Shown one piece after another: positions 53,672 to 63,862 of a stretch of 64,000 nt of DNA. The position numbers and the translations under genes are program-made. The notes under the pieces are model-generated. The model made no database searches. It was not told the DNA's origin and saw only the letters and a list, made by a program, of their open reading frames with translations. This DNA comes from DASQEH01 sp963765725 (GTDB lineage Bacteria > Actinomycetota > Actinomycetes > Propionibacteriales > Nocardioidaceae), in contig CAVXXI010000001.1 in NCBI GenBank assembly GCA_963765725.1, positions 1,096,902-1,160,901 of the forward strand, read 5' to 3'. The first letter of the stretch is position 1, and each line of letters opens with the position of its first letter.

Positions 53672-55339
53672 GTGCCTGCCCGCGACTCCGCTGAGACCTC
53701 ACCCTCGTTCGCCTGGTGGCAGACCGCCGTCATCTACCAGGTGTACATCCGCAGCTTCGCCGACGGCAACGGTGACGGCATCGGCGACATCCGCGGTCTG
53801 CACGAGAAGATGGCCTACCTCGCGTCGCTCGGGGTGGACGCCCTCTGGATCAACCCGTGGTACCCGTCGCCCATGGAGGACGGCGGGTACGACGTCGCCG
53901 ACTATCGCGACATCGATGCCAGGTTCGGAACGCTCGCCGAGGCGGAGGCGGTGATCTCGCAGGCGCACGCGGCCGGGCTCAAGGTGCTCCTCGACGTGGT
54001 ACCCAACCACACGTCGGCCGCGCACCCGTGGTTCCAGGCCGCTCTGCGGGGCGACGCCGAGGCACGGGCCCGCTACATCTTCCGCCCGGGCCACGGCGCC
54101 GCGGGCGACGAGCCTCCCAATGACTGGCAGAGCAACTTCGGCGGGCCTGCCTGGACCCGAACGGTCGACGCCGACGGTGCCCCCGGCGACTGGTACCTCC
54201 ACCTCTTCGCCCCTGGCCAGCCCGATCTGGACTGGACGAGCGACGAGGTACGCGCGGAGTTCGAGGACATCCTGCGCTTCTGGTTCGACCGTGAGGTCGA
54301 CGGCTTCCGGATCGACGTCGCCCACGGGCTCGCCAAGACGGCGGGACTCCCCCCGGCGGGGCCGCGGGAACCCGGCGCGCAGCACGTCGAGGCGCATCCC
54401 GCGTGGGACGTCGACACGGTCCACGAGATCTACCGCGCCTGGCGAAAGCTGGCCGACTCCTACGACCCGCCCCGCATCTTCACCGCCGAGGCATGGGTGC
54501 GCTCCAACGAGCGGCTCGCCCTCTACCTGCGCCCGGACGAGCTGCACACGGCGTTCCAGTTCGAGTTCCTGCGCGCCCCATGGCGGGCCGACGTTCTCCG
54601 CCCGGTCATCGACGAGGCCCTGCGGACCGCCCTCGAGGTCGGTGCACCGAGCACCTGGGTCCTCTCGAACCACGACGTGGTCCGGCACGTGACCCGGTAC
54701 GCCCGCTCCCAGCCTCCGCATGCCGTGGAGAGCTACTGGGACCGCCAACGCTGGGGCACCGAGCCCGCCGACCTCGCCGTCGGCACGCAGCGCGCCCGGG
54801 CGGCCATCCTGCTCACGCTCTCACTGCCCGGTGTCGCGTACCTGTACCAGGGTGAGGAGCTGGGGCTGCCGGAGGTGGAGGACATCGCGCCGGAGCGACG
54901 CCAGGACCCGACGTGGGAGCTCTCCGGCCACACCGACGTCGGCCGCGACGGCTGTCGGGTGCCGCTGCCGTGGTCCGGGTCGGAGCCGCCCTTCGGGTTC
55001 AGTCCCGACGACGCGACCGCAGCACCCTGGCTGCCCCAACCGGCCGACTGGGCGAGCTTGACGGAGCAGCGCGAGGACGACGACGACGGCTCCATGCTGT
55101 CGCTGTACCGCGCCGCGCTCGCGCTGCGTCGCTCGCACCTGAAGGGCCTGACCGTGCCGGTCTGGCTCGACTCGCCGCCGGACACGCTCGCGTTCCGGCG
55201 AGGCGACGTCCAGTGCTGGGTGAACACCGGCCCGACGGCGGTCGCGCTGCCGGAGGGTCGGCTGCTGCTCGCGTCCGGGCCGGGCCCCGAGGCCGGCACG
55301 CTGCCGACCGACACGGCCGCCTGGATACTCGCGCCCTGA
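53672..55339 (+). CDS. Alpha-glucosidase (GH13, oligo-1,6-glucosidase/AglA-like)
   Basis: 555 aa, GTG start, cytoplasmic. WWQTAVIYQVYIRSFADGNGDGIGDIRGL is the standard N-terminus. Catalytic residues: nucleophile in DGFRIDVAHGL, acid/base in RIFTAEAW, and transition-state Asp in VLSNHDVVRH. VVPNHTSAAHPWF is conserved region I. It hydrolyses alpha-glucosides (maltose, sucrose or trehalose-like) taken up by the neighbouring importer. It ends 3 bp from the convergent ATPase gene. Confidence 0.93.
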   Translation: MPARDSAETSPSFAWWQTAVIYQVYIRSFADGNGDGIGDIRGLHEKMAYLASLGVDALWINPWYPSPMEDGGYDVADYRDIDARFGTLAEAEAVISQAHAAGLKVLLDVVPNHTSAAHPWFQAALRGDAEARARYIFRPGHGAAGDEPPNDWQSNFGGPAWTRTVDADGAPGDWYLHLFAPGQPDLDWTSDEVRAEFEDILRFWFDREVDGFRIDVAHGLAKTAGLPPAGPREPGAQHVEAHPAWDVDTVHEIYRAWRKLADSYDPPRIFTAEAWVRSNERLALYLRPDELHTAFQFEFLRAPWRADVLRPVIDEALRTALEVGAPSTWVLSNHDVVRHVTRYARSQPPHAVESYWDRQRWGTEPADLAVGTQRARAAILLTLSLPGVAYLYQGEELGLPEVEDIAPERRQDPTWELSGHTDVGRDGCRVPLPWSGSEPPFGFSPDDATAAPWLPQPADWASLTEQREDDDDGSMLSLYRAALALRRSHLKGLTVPVWLDSPPDTLAFRRGDVQCWVNTGPTAVALPEGRLLLASGPGPEAGTLPTDTAAWILAP

Positions 55340-55342
55340 CCC

Positions 55343-56662
55343 TCAGTGCGCGGTAGCGCCTGAGCCGCTCGCAGTCGTCCCGGTGGCGGACGCACCGCTA
55401 CCGCTGCCGCCACCCGTTCCGGGCGTCTCCGTACTCGTCGAGGTCCCCGAAGCAGCGTGCCGGGGGCTCCCCGACCCGTTCGCCGCACCGTTCGAGTCGG
55501 CGTTGACGGTGAGGTTCTCACCGGACTCCGGGTCGAACAGGTGCATCTTGGCGACGTTGACGTAGAGCTCGATCTCCTCGCCGTCGGCGACGCGGCTGGT
55601 GGAGTCGATCGAGACGACCAGCTGCGTACGCAGCGACTCGCCGTCGAGGTCGCGCTCCAGTTGCTGCAGCTGCGCCTGGACCGCGGGCGGCGCCTCGAAC
55701 GGGATGTACGCGTACTGCTCGCTGCCGAGCCACTCCGTCACGTCGACAGTGGCGCGGAACGTCGACCCCTCGGCCACCGTGGCGGGGTCCATCACCGAGG
55801 CGTCCTCGAAGTACTCGGGGCGGATACCGGCGATCAGGAGCTCGTGTCCCTGCGCCATGTCGGCCTTCTCCCGGGGGATCTTCACCTTCCCGAACGGGAG
55901 CTCCACGGTGTCGCCGCTGACCGTTGCCGGCAGGAAGTTCATGGGCGGCGACCCGATGAAGCCGGCCACGAACAGGTTGACCGGGTTCTCGTACAGCTCG
56001 CGCGGCGTGGCCAGCTGCTGGAGCAGACCGCGCTTGAGCACCGCGACCCGGTCCCCGAGCGTCATGGCCTCGGTCTGGTCGTGGGTGACGTACACGGTGG
56101 TGATGCCGAGCCGCTTCTGCAGCCGGGCGATCTCGGTACGCATCTGGCCGCGCAGCTTCGCGTCGAGGTTGGACAGCGGCTCGTCGAAGAGGAACGCCTG
56201 GGCGTCGCGGACGATCGCCCGTCCCATCGCCACCCGCTGCCGCTGACCACCGGACAGGTTGCCCGGCTTGCGCTCCAGGTGCTCGTCGAGCTCGAGCGTC
56301 TTGCTCGCCTCCCGCACCTTTGAGTCGATCTCGGAGTCGCTCATGTTTCCGGACAGACGCAGCGGGAAGGCGATGTTCTCGTACACCGACAGGTGCGGGT
56401 ACAAGGCGTAGTTCTGGAACACCATGGCGAGGTTGCGGTCGCGCGGCGCCTTGTCGTTGACCCGCTCGCCACCGATCCTCATGTCGCCGGAGGTGATGTC
56501 CTCGAGGCCGACGATCATCCGCAGCAGCGTGGACTTGCCGCAGCCCGACGGGCCGACCAGGATGATGAACTCTCCATCGGCCACGTCGATGCTGATGTCG
56601 TTCACAGCGGGAAAGCCGTCACCATACTTCTTGACGATGTTCTGCATTTCGATGGCAGCCAT
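55343..56662 (-). CDS. msmK: Sugar ABC transporter ATP-binding protein (MsmK/UgpC-like)
   Basis: 439 aa. Walker A is GPSGCGKST, the signature LSGGQRQRVAMGRAI, Walker B FLFDEPLSNLDAKLRGQMRTEIARLQK, H-loop VYVTHDQTEAM. A C-terminal OB/MOBE domain follows (ILAGIRPEYF-like, VNVAKMHLFDPESGENLTV). The last 45 residues are a low-complexity Gly/Ser/Thr tail not seen in typical MsmK (about 370 aa). It powers the permeases encoded upstream and may serve several sugar importers. Confidence 0.93.
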   Translation of the reverse strand: MAAIEMQNIVKKYGDGFPAVNDISIDVADGEFIILVGPSGCGKSTLLRMIVGLEDITSGDMRIGGERVNDKAPRDRNLAMVFQNYALYPHLSVYENIAFPLRLSGNMSDSEIDSKVREASKTLELDEHLERKPGNLSGGQRQRVAMGRAIVRDAQAFLFDEPLSNLDAKLRGQMRTEIARLQKRLGITTVYVTHDQTEAMTLGDRVAVLKRGLLQQLATPRELYENPVNLFVAGFIGSPPMNFLPATVSGDTVELPFGKVKIPREKADMAQGHELLIAGIRPEYFEDASVMDPATVAEGSTFRATVDVTEWLGSEQYAYIPFEAPPAVQAQLQQLERDLDGESLRTQLVVSIDSTSRVADGEEIELYVNVAKMHLFDPESGENLTVNADSNGAANGSGSPRHAASGTSTSTETPGTGGGSGSGASATGTTASGSGATAH

Positions 56663-56668
56663 CTGGCA

Positions 56669-57499
56669 TCAACCCTTCACAGCGCCGGCGGTCAGACCGG
56701 CAACGATCTTGCGTTGGAACAACAGGACGATGATGATCACGGGCACCGTCACGACGACGGCCGCCGTGGCGAGCTGGGAGTAGGGCGGGTTGAACGGGTC
56801 GGAGCCGACGAAGAACGACATCTGCGCCGGCACGGTGCGTGCCGCCGTCGTGGACGTCAGCGAGATGGACAGGACGAACTCGTTCCACGCGAAGAAGAAC
56901 GTCAGGATCGCCGCCGTGAACACGCCAGGCGCCGCGAGCGGGACGATCACCTTGCGGAACGCCTGCCACGACGTGGCACCGTCCACCTGAGCGGCCTGCT
57001 CCATCTCCCATGGGATCTCGCGGAAGAACGCCGACAGCGTCCAGATCGCGAGCGGCAGGGTGAACGACATGTACGGGATGATCAGCCCGGGCCAGGTGTT
57101 GAAGAGGTGGAAGGTCGTCCACATGTCGAACAGCGGTCCGACGAGGGAAACCACCGGGAACATGGCGATGGCCAGGGCGATCGAGAGCACGATCCGCTTG
57201 CCGCGGAACTCGAGCCGCGCGATGGCGTACGCCGCAAGTGTTGCGAAGATGACGGCGAGGAACGTCGAGATGAGTGCGATCCCGAACGAGTTGATCAGGG
57301 CGTGCAGGAAGTCGCTGTTCTGCAGCACGTCCTTGTAGTTCTGCAGGGTCGCGCTCTTGGGGAAGAACTGCGGGCTGCCGGTGGTGGTCTCGGCCACCGG
57401 TTTCAAGGACAGCGAGATGATCCACGCCACCGGCAACAGGCACCACACCAGGATCAGCGCGAAGCCGACCCAGTGCCCGACACCCATCTTGCTGCGCAT
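56669..57499 (-). CDS. malG: Carbohydrate ABC transporter permease (MalG-like)
   Basis: 276 aa, six helices. SLKPVAETTTGSPQFFPKSATLQNYKDVL is the typical external N-terminal loop, and EMEQAAQVDGATSWQAFRKVIVPLAAPGVF the EAA loop that contacts the ATPase. Its ATG overlaps the stop of the partner permease (TGATG) and its stop is 6 bp before msmK. Intact. Confidence 0.92.
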   Translation of the reverse strand: MRSKMGVGHWVGFALILVWCLLPVAWIISLSLKPVAETTTGSPQFFPKSATLQNYKDVLQNSDFLHALINSFGIALISTFLAVIFATLAAYAIARLEFRGKRIVLSIALAIAMFPVVSLVGPLFDMWTTFHLFNTWPGLIIPYMSFTLPLAIWTLSAFFREIPWEMEQAAQVDGATSWQAFRKVIVPLAAPGVFTAAILTFFFAWNEFVLSISLTSTTAARTVPAQMSFFVGSDPFNPPYSQLATAAVVVTVPVIIIVLLFQRKIVAGLTAGAVKG

Positions 57500-58457
57500 C
57501 AGCCTTCACCCCTCGCGGACGCCAGATCGACTCTGAACAACTTGACAATAAGGAACGCCAGCAGGAGTACCGACAAGAAGAGCAGTACCGACAGTGCCGA
57601 ACCGAGGCCGAGCTGGAACTGCTCGATCACCTGTCGGTAGGTCAGGAACGAGGCCGACTCGGTGCCCTGGGCGCCCTTGGTCATGATGAAGATGTTGTCG
57701 AAGATACGGAAGGCGTCGAGTGCGCGGAACAGCACCGCCACCATGATCGCCGCTCGCATGTTGGGCAGGATCACCTTGTAGAGTCGCTGCCACCAGGTGG
57801 CGCCGTCGACCTGAGCCGCCTCGAGCATGTCCTCCGACACCTGGGAGAGACCCGCCAGCAGCAGCAGCGCCATGAACGGCGTGGTCTTCCAGATCTCCGA
57901 GACCATGATGGCGATCATGGCCGGCCAGCGGGACCGAACCAGTTGGTCTGCGCGTCGATGCCCGGCAGCCACTTCAGCCAGCTGTCGATGAACCCGTTGT
58001 TGAGGCTGAACGCGAATTGCCACGCGAAGGCCGACACGACGGTGATGATGCCGTAGGGGATGAGGATCGACGTCCGGATGATCCCGCGGGCGAAGATGAT
58101 CCGGTGCATGACCATGGCGAAGGCGAAGCCGATCACCAGCTCGACGGCCACCGTGAGCACCATGATGATCACGGTGTTCCACATGTCGTGCCAGAACAGC
58201 GAGTCACCCAGCACCGTCAGGTAGTTGAGACAGGCCGATGAACTTCTTGTCACCCGGGGTCGTCAGCCGGTACCGGAACAGCGACAGGTAGAGCGCCTGG
58301 ATCATCGGGTAAGCGGTGACGAGCACCATCAAGAAGACCGCCGGGGCCACGAGCGCATCCCCAGCCTGTTCTCGGCGCGGGACCGGTCGCTCTCGTGCGG
58401 TGGGACCTGCGCCGGCGCTTCCTTGGTGGCGGGGGTGGCTACTACGGTCTCGGTCAT
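57499..58457 (-). pseudogene. malF: Carbohydrate ABC transporter permease (MalF-like), three frameshifts
   Basis: It begins at ATG 58457 (GAAGGAG Shine-Dalgarno) with TETVVATPATKEAPAQVPPH, and shifts near 58355 (a missing G after RAENRLG). Then ALVAPAVFLMVLVTAYPMIQALYLSL, and near 58228 a shift into NYLTVLGDSLFWHDMWNT through NGFIDSWLKWLPGIDAQTNWFGP. Near 57925 a last shift leads to MIAIMVSEIWKTTPFMALLLL, the EAA loop DMLEAAQVDGATWWQRLYKV and the stop at 57499. The recombined protein has normal length (about 315 aa) and all motifs. Sequence error is more likely than inactivation. Confidence 0.78.
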
Positions 58458-58472
58458 TGCCTGCTCCTTCGC

Positions 58473-59801
58473 TCACAGCAGAGCCTTGCCGTGCAGGACA
58501 TCGGAGATGAACGTTGCGGAGCTGGACGGCGTGCTCGTGGTCACCGAGCTGGCCGGGTGCCACGTGCTCTGCACAGCACTGGAAATGTCGCTCCAGTACG
58601 GGGAGATCGGCCGCGGCCCGGCAGCGTTGAAGCTCGTGCGGAACGCCGCCAGCAGTGGCGGCGGGATACACCTTCTTCAGCGCCGGCGAGTCGTAGGCCG
58701 ACGAGCGAGCTGGCATGTTGCCGGTCTGCACGGCGTACTCGATCTGGTTCTGCTCCGACGTGATGCACTTGATCGCGGCAAGCGCCTCGCTCGGGGTACT
58801 GGTGGACTGTTGATGCCGATGTTGATGCCGCCGATGGGAGGTTCGACGGCTTACGGGCCACCGTCTCCGGGTACTGGGCCCAACCGATGTCCTGCTGGGT
58901 CTCTTGTCGGAGGAGTAGTTGGCCGTAGATGAAGGTCCAGTTGACCTGGAACGCCCCCTGCGCGGTGGCGAACGGGCCGAGCACGGTGCCCTCATTCGAG
59001 ACCGACAGGTCCGGCTCCGCGGCCTTCGAGTGCGCGAGCTCCGAGATGACCTTCTGCCGCATCGACGCCGGCGGTGGGAGTTGACGTCGACCTTGGCATT
59101 CTCGCCCGCCGCAGTGTCGGTCACGATGTTGCCGCCCGCGCCCTGGATCAACGCGTTGATCCAGACGGAAAGCCCTCGTACTTGTTGGCCTGCACCCCGA
59201 CGGTGCCGCCGTTGTCGGCCGCCGCCTTGATGATCTGGTCCCAGGTGACCGGCTTCGTCATGTCGAGCCCTGCCTTCTGGACGAAGGACTTGCGGTACCC
59301 AGCAGCTGGGTGTTCGCCGCCAGCGGCGCCACGACAAGCTTGTTGTTCCAGGTCGCTGCCTGTACTGCGCTCTTGAAGATGCCCTGAGTGAGGGGTTGGT
59401 CGCCTCGTTCTGGGGGATCGGCAACAGGAAGTTCTGCGTCGGAAAACTCGCCGGTGAAGACCGGGTCGAGGCTCATCAGGTCGATGCCGGTGTCCTTCGC
59501 GGCGAGTCTGTCGGGCCAGCTGGATCCGCTGCTGGTCGCGTCCCCGGGGAACTGCTGGTCTTGATCGTGTACCGCGTCGGTACTGCATCGGTTCGCGATT
59601 CCGGGTTGACCGAACTGACCCGCAGGGGCGCTGGTCGGGTCGCCGGAGTCCGGGTTGTAGTACCACGTGAGAACCGGCTTCCCAGAGCTGCCGCCACAGG
59701 CGCTGAGCAGGGACGCCGCCGAGCGCCAGGACGGCGCCTACGCCGACCGTTCGGCGGACGCGCCGCCTGCCCTGACTTCGAGATGATGCAGGCCTTGCCA
59801 T
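58473..59801 (-). pseudogene. Sugar ABC transporter substrate-binding lipoprotein, many frameshifts
   Basis: It starts at ATG 59801 with GGGAGG upstream. A basic signal peptide is followed, after a frameshift near 59705, by the lipobox LLSACGG. The mature protein reads in alternating frames: KPVLTWYYNPDSG, LMSLDPVFTGEF, VAPLAANTQLL, SFVQKAGLDMTKPVTWDQI, GGTVGVQANKYEGF, WINALIQGAGGN, ISELAHSKAAEPDLSVSNEG, FQVNWTFIYGQL. It ends near ATFISDVLHGKALL and a stop at 58473. Total length (about 440 aa) is right for an SBP_bac_1 maltose-type protein. At least eight breaks are concentrated here. Confidence 0.72.
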
Positions 59802-59970
59802 ACCGAGCCTCCCAGACAGACTTGTGTGTTCACATCCTGCCGCTAGACGGCCAAAGTGCAACAGGCCGATGCAGAAGCGAGACCGGACGACGTAGTTTCT
59901 ATCGAATCCGGCCTCGGATCGGGTGTACCGAGCTTCCCGGCGTGTCGAGGTGGCCCCGATACGCTGCTGG

Positions 59971-60740
59971 GTGCTTGCCCGCATCCAGGCCATCCGGTAC
60001 GTCACGCCACTGCGTGAAGGCGGCTCGCTCCCGGGGGTCGTCGAGGCCGACGACCTCGGGACCTATGTCGCCAAATTCCGCGGGGCCGGACAAGGTGGCA
60101 GGGCGCTGGTCGCGGAGGTCATCGTGACGGAGCTGGCGCGCAGCCTCGGGATCCGCGTACCCGACCTGCGTCTCGTCGAGCTCGACGAGACGATCGCGAA
60201 GTACGAGGCCGACGAGGAGGTGCAGGACCTGCTGAAGGCGAGCGTCGGCCTCAACCTAGCCGTCGACTTCCTGCCAGGCGCGTTCGGGTTCGACGCGTCG
60301 TCCCGCATCGACCCGGGAACGGCCGGCGCGATCGTCTGGCTCGACGCGTACACCGCGAACGTCGACCGGACCTGGCGCAACCCCAACCTGCTGTCGTGGC
60401 ACGGGAACGTGTGGGCCATCGACCACGGCGCCGCGCTGTACTTCCATCACAGCTGGCCCAACGGCATCGGGTCGGCGGAGCGCTTCGCGGCGCAGCCGTA
60501 CGACGTCTCCAACCACGTGCTCGCCCGGTTCGTGGCCGGTGTCCCGCCGTCCACGACCGGGTCGGCGCCCAGGTCGATGCTGCCCTGCTGCGCAGGGTCG
60601 TGGACCAGGTGCCCGCCGACTGGCTGGAGCCCGTGCCCGGTGCCGACACCGTCGAGGCGGTCCGGACCGCGTACGTCGACCACCTTGTCGCCCGCCTCGC
60701 CTCCGCGGGCTCCTGGCTCCCCAGACCGGCCGCGGCATGA
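59971..60740 (+). CDS. HipA-like kinase family protein, one frameshift near 60548
   Basis: About 255 aa. IRYVTPLREGGSLPGVVEADDLGTYVAKFRG gives the ATP-anchoring Lys, then LVAEVIVTELARSLGIRVPDLRLVELDE, VQDLLKASVGLNLAVDFLPGA, and the catalytic-loop-like IVWLDAYTANVDRTWRNPNLL with VWAIDHGAALYFHH. This compact HipA-like family lacks a HipB partner here. Near 60548 the frame changes and continues DRVGAQVDAALLRRVVDQVPADWLEPVPG to a stop at 60740. GTG 59971 is chosen as the family start. Substrate unknown. Confidence 0.75.
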
Positions 60741-60746
60741 GCACCG

Positions 60747-61130
60747 GTGAGCCCGTGGGCTACTCAGTACGTCGTGCTCCGGTGCGTCCCACGGGTCGAC
60801 CGCGGCGAGTTCGTCAACGTTGGCGTCGTCGTCTACTGCCAGGCACGCGACCTGCTGCGGTGTGCCGGCCACCTGGACCACCGACGGCTCGGGGCGCTCT
60901 ACCCCGACCTCGATGTCGCCGGGGCCGATGCCGCCCTGGTTGCGGTACACGACGTCTGCGAGGGGAACGCGGATGCAGGATCCGCGGCACGTGCCCCCCT
61001 GGGCACGCGGTTCGGCTTCCTGACGGCCCCGCGCAGTACCGTGATCCAGCCCGGGCCCGTGCACGGCGGTATCACGACCGACCCGGACTCCGTCCTGGAG
61101 TCCCTGATGCAGGCGCTGGTGCTCGGCTGA
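60747..61130 (+). CDS. DUF3037 family protein
   Basis: 127 aa from GTG 60747. QYVVLRCVPRVDRGEFVNVGVVVYC is the DUF3037 signature, followed by FGFLTAPRSTVIQPGPVHGG. DUF3037 genes are often directly downstream of a HipA-like kinase, as here (6-bp gap). An ATG at 60738 overlaps the kinase stop but is in another frame, so a small indel may hide the true coupled start. Function unknown. Confidence 0.8.
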   Translation: MSPWATQYVVLRCVPRVDRGEFVNVGVVVYCQARDLLRCAGHLDHRRLGALYPDLDVAGADAALVAVHDVCEGNADAGSAARAPLGTRFGFLTAPRSTVIQPGPVHGGITTDPDSVLESLMQALVLG

Positions 61131-61160
61131 GGACCGACACGTCGCGGTAGCCTCTCGCCC

Positions 61161-61803
61161 ATGGAGGCCGCCGAGTGGGATCGAGCGCTACCGCAGCGCC
61201 GAGCTGGTCTGGGGCAGCGAGCCCAACCTGTTCGTCCGGCAGCAGTGCGAGGGCCTTCCCGTCGGCGAGGCGCTCGACCTCGCGTGCGGCGAGGGCCGCA
61301 ACGCGCTGTGGCTCGCCCGGCTCGGCTGGACGGTCACCGGCGTCGACTACTCCGCCGCCGCGATCGAACGGGCGGAGAGCCTCACCGCCAGGGGGGCGGC
61401 GGAGGCGGCCGAGCGGCTCACCTGGCGGGTCGCGGACATCACCCGAGAGCTCCCACCGCCCGCCTCGGTCGACCTGGCGCTGATCAGCTACCTGCATCTG
61501 GCCCCGGTCGAGCAGGAAGCGGTGTTCGCGTCCGCCGCCGGGGCCGTCCGCCCCGGGGGCCACCTGGTCGTCGTCGGCCACGACCTGCGCAACATCGCCG
61601 AGGGCGTCGGCGGGCCGCAGGACGCGAGCCGGCTGCACACGCCGGAGCGGGTGGCGGCGGTCACCGTGGCCGCAGGGCTGAGCGTCGAGTTCGCCGAGAC
61701 CGTCGAGCGACCGACCCCAGCAGGAGTCGCGCTCGACACGCTGGTACGCGCTCACCGACCCGCTCGACCCGGCGTCAGCGACGCCAGGCCCGCCACGCGA
61801 TAG
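61161..61803 (+). CDS. Class I SAM-dependent methyltransferase, one frameshift near 61180
   Basis: Begins ATG 61161 with EAAEWD, then shifts one base and reads RYRSAELVWGSEPNLFVRQQCEGL. Motif I is ALDLACGEGRNALWLARLGW with the acidic residue in VTGVDYSAAAIERAE. Motif region VDLALISYLHL and GAVRPGGHLVVVGHD follow. It ends at 61803. About 213 aa, matching actinobacterial methyltransferases of the tellurite-resistance-like type. Substrate unknown. The 3' end overlaps the DoxX gene on the other strand by 29 bp. Confidence 0.78.
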
Positions 61804-62149
61804 CGACGAGGGGCGCCTGCAGCGGGAGCCGCGCGACAGCCAGCAGCCTCGCGAGCCGTCCTCGCCCGGTGAACACGTCGAGCGCCATCTGCACGTTGGC
61901 GGGGAACACCGCCACGAGCAGCACCGCGCTCGCCAGTCCGGCCACCCGACGCGTGGCCGGCGACACCAGACCGGCGGCGCAGCCCAGCTCGGCGGCACCG
62001 CTGAGGTACACCAGGGCCCGCTTGCCCGGCAGCGGGCGGGGCACGATCTGCTCGAAGCGGCGGGGGGTCAGCAGATGCAGGACCCCGCTCGTCGCGAACA
62101 GGACCGCGAGCCCGAGCTCGCCCGGGCGTGCCGATCGAGCCCCGTTCAC
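61775..62149 (-). CDS. DoxX-like family membrane protein
   Basis: 124 aa with four hydrophobic helices. ELGLAVLFATSGVLHLLTPRRFEQIVPRPLPGKRALVYLSGAAELGCAAGLV is typical of DoxX-like proteins. Function in this family is uncertain. An intact gene among several broken neighbours. Confidence 0.8.
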   Translation of the reverse strand: MNGARSARPGELGLAVLFATSGVLHLLTPRRFEQIVPRPLPGKRALVYLSGAAELGCAAGLVSPATRRVAGLASAVLLVAVFPANVQMALDVFTGRGRLARLLAVARLPLQAPLVAIAWRAWRR

Positions 62150-62204
62150 GCGCGCACGTCCACGTACAGAGGCTAGGCCGGGGGTCCGGCGGCAGGGACG
62201 CGAA

Positions 62205-63848
62205 CTAGCGTTCGTACACCGCTACGCCGCCGACGTACGTCGCCTGCACCGTGGCGGTACGCACCTCGTCGAGCGGCCCGGCCGTGATGTCGCGGTCGAG
62301 GACGACGAGGTCGGCCACCTGACCGGTCGCGATCGTCCCGGCCTCGTCGCGATGATTCACCCACGCCGAGCCTGAGGTGTAGGCGGCGAAGGCGGTTCCG
62401 ACCGAGGGCGTGCTGCGGCAGGAACGGCTCGCCCGGCCGGCCGCCGGGGCCCCACCGGTTGACCGCGACGTGGATCGCCTCGAGCGGGTCAGGGGTGCTC
62501 ACCGGCCAGTCGCTGCCCGCGACCAGGCGTCGCACCGGCACTCGCCAGGGCACCGAACGGGTACTGCCACGAGGCACGTTCCTCACCGAGGAGGGGCATG
62601 CGTCAGGTCGACCATCTGGTCGTCGAGGCAGGCCCAGAGCGCCTGCATGTTGGCGGCCACCCCCAGCCCGGCGAAGCGGTCGACGTCGTCGGGATGGACC
62701 ACCTGGAGGTGCGCGACGTGGTGCGCGGTCGTCGGCGGACCGCTCTCGTCGGGGCCCCCTCGAACGCGTCGAGCGCCTCTCGCACGGCCCGGTCGCCGAT
62801 CGCGTGGACATGGACCTGGAACCCTTCGGCGTCGAGCCGGCGACGTAGCTGCGCAGGAGCAGCGGGTCGACGAAGGAGTGGCCGCTCTCGCCGGTGCGCG
62901 ACCGTGCCGGTCGAGGTAAGGCGTGGCATCGCGGCGGTGAAGTTCTCGACCACGCCGTCCTGCATCACCTTGACGCTGGTGGCGCGGAACCCGGCCGTGG
63001 GTGAACTCGCGCCGTCGCTCCACCAGTGACTCGACCTGCTCGCTCGCCGGCTTCGCGGTCCCACCACAGGGCGCCGACGACGTGGGCGGTGAGGTCGCTC
63101 CGGCTGGCCGCGGGACGGGTCGGTCCGGCGTCGTCCATCCCGGCGTACTCCCCGACGATCGCGTCCTGCCAACCGGTGATGCCCAGGGAGTGGAGGTAGG
63201 ACTGACCGGCGAGGAGGCCGGCGTAGTACTGCTCGGCGGTCGCCCGGGGGGCGGGCGCGTCACCACGTCCATCGCCCCCTCGTGGAGCGGGCCGGTCGGC
63301 ACGCCGTCGGCGTCGCGCTCGTAGCGGCCGTGGGGAGGTTCGGGGCTCGCGGCGTCGATGCCGGCGATCCCATGGCCCTGGTGTTGACCACGCGCCGTGG
63401 TGGTCGCGGTTGGGCAGGAAGACCGGGCGGTCAGGCACCACGCGCGTCGAGGCCTCGGCGGCGGCGTGCCTCCCGGGAAGGCGGCCATCGCCCAGCCCCC
63501 ACCGAGGATCCACGGGCTCGTCGGGGTGGCTCCGGGCGTAGCGCCCGATCGCGGCCGAGATAGTCGTCGAGGCGTTGTCGAGCGGCCGAGAGGTCGCAGC
63601 TGAGCCGGCCCAGCGCCGCCGTGAGACGGGATGCACGTGGGCATCCTGGAAGCCCGGGATCGAGCAGGCCGCCCCGCGACGTCGACGACGCGCGGTCGAC
63701 GCGGCCCGGCGAGGGCGCGGCAGGCTGTCGTCGCCGACCGCGGTGATCCGTCCACGGCGTCGATCGCCACCGTCGTGTGGCTCGGCGTCGGGCCGTCATG
63801 GGCGCGAAGACCGCGCCGCCGGTGAAGAGGAGCTCGGCGATGCTCCAC
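62205..63848 (-). pseudogene. Amidohydrolase (YtcJ-like, amidohydrolase_3), multiple frameshifts
   Basis: Pieces in all three minus-strand frames make one amidohydrolase: LLFTGGAVFAP, TTVAIDAVDG, PGFQDAHVHPV (metal motif, shifted), WILGGGWAMAAFPGG, RPVFLPNRDHHGAW, GIDAASPEPPHG, ERDADGVPTG, YLHSLGITGWQDAIVGEY, ALWWDREAG, FRATSVKVMQDGVVENFTAAM, FQVHVHAIGDRAVREALDAFE, VAHLQVVHPDDVDRFAGLGV, GSDWPVSTPDPLEAIHVAV. It ends ATYVGGVAVYER with stop at 62205. The true start is unclear. At least seven breaks. Likely sequence error; function by family only. Confidence 0.68.
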
Positions 63849-63862
63849 GCGTCACGCCTTCT

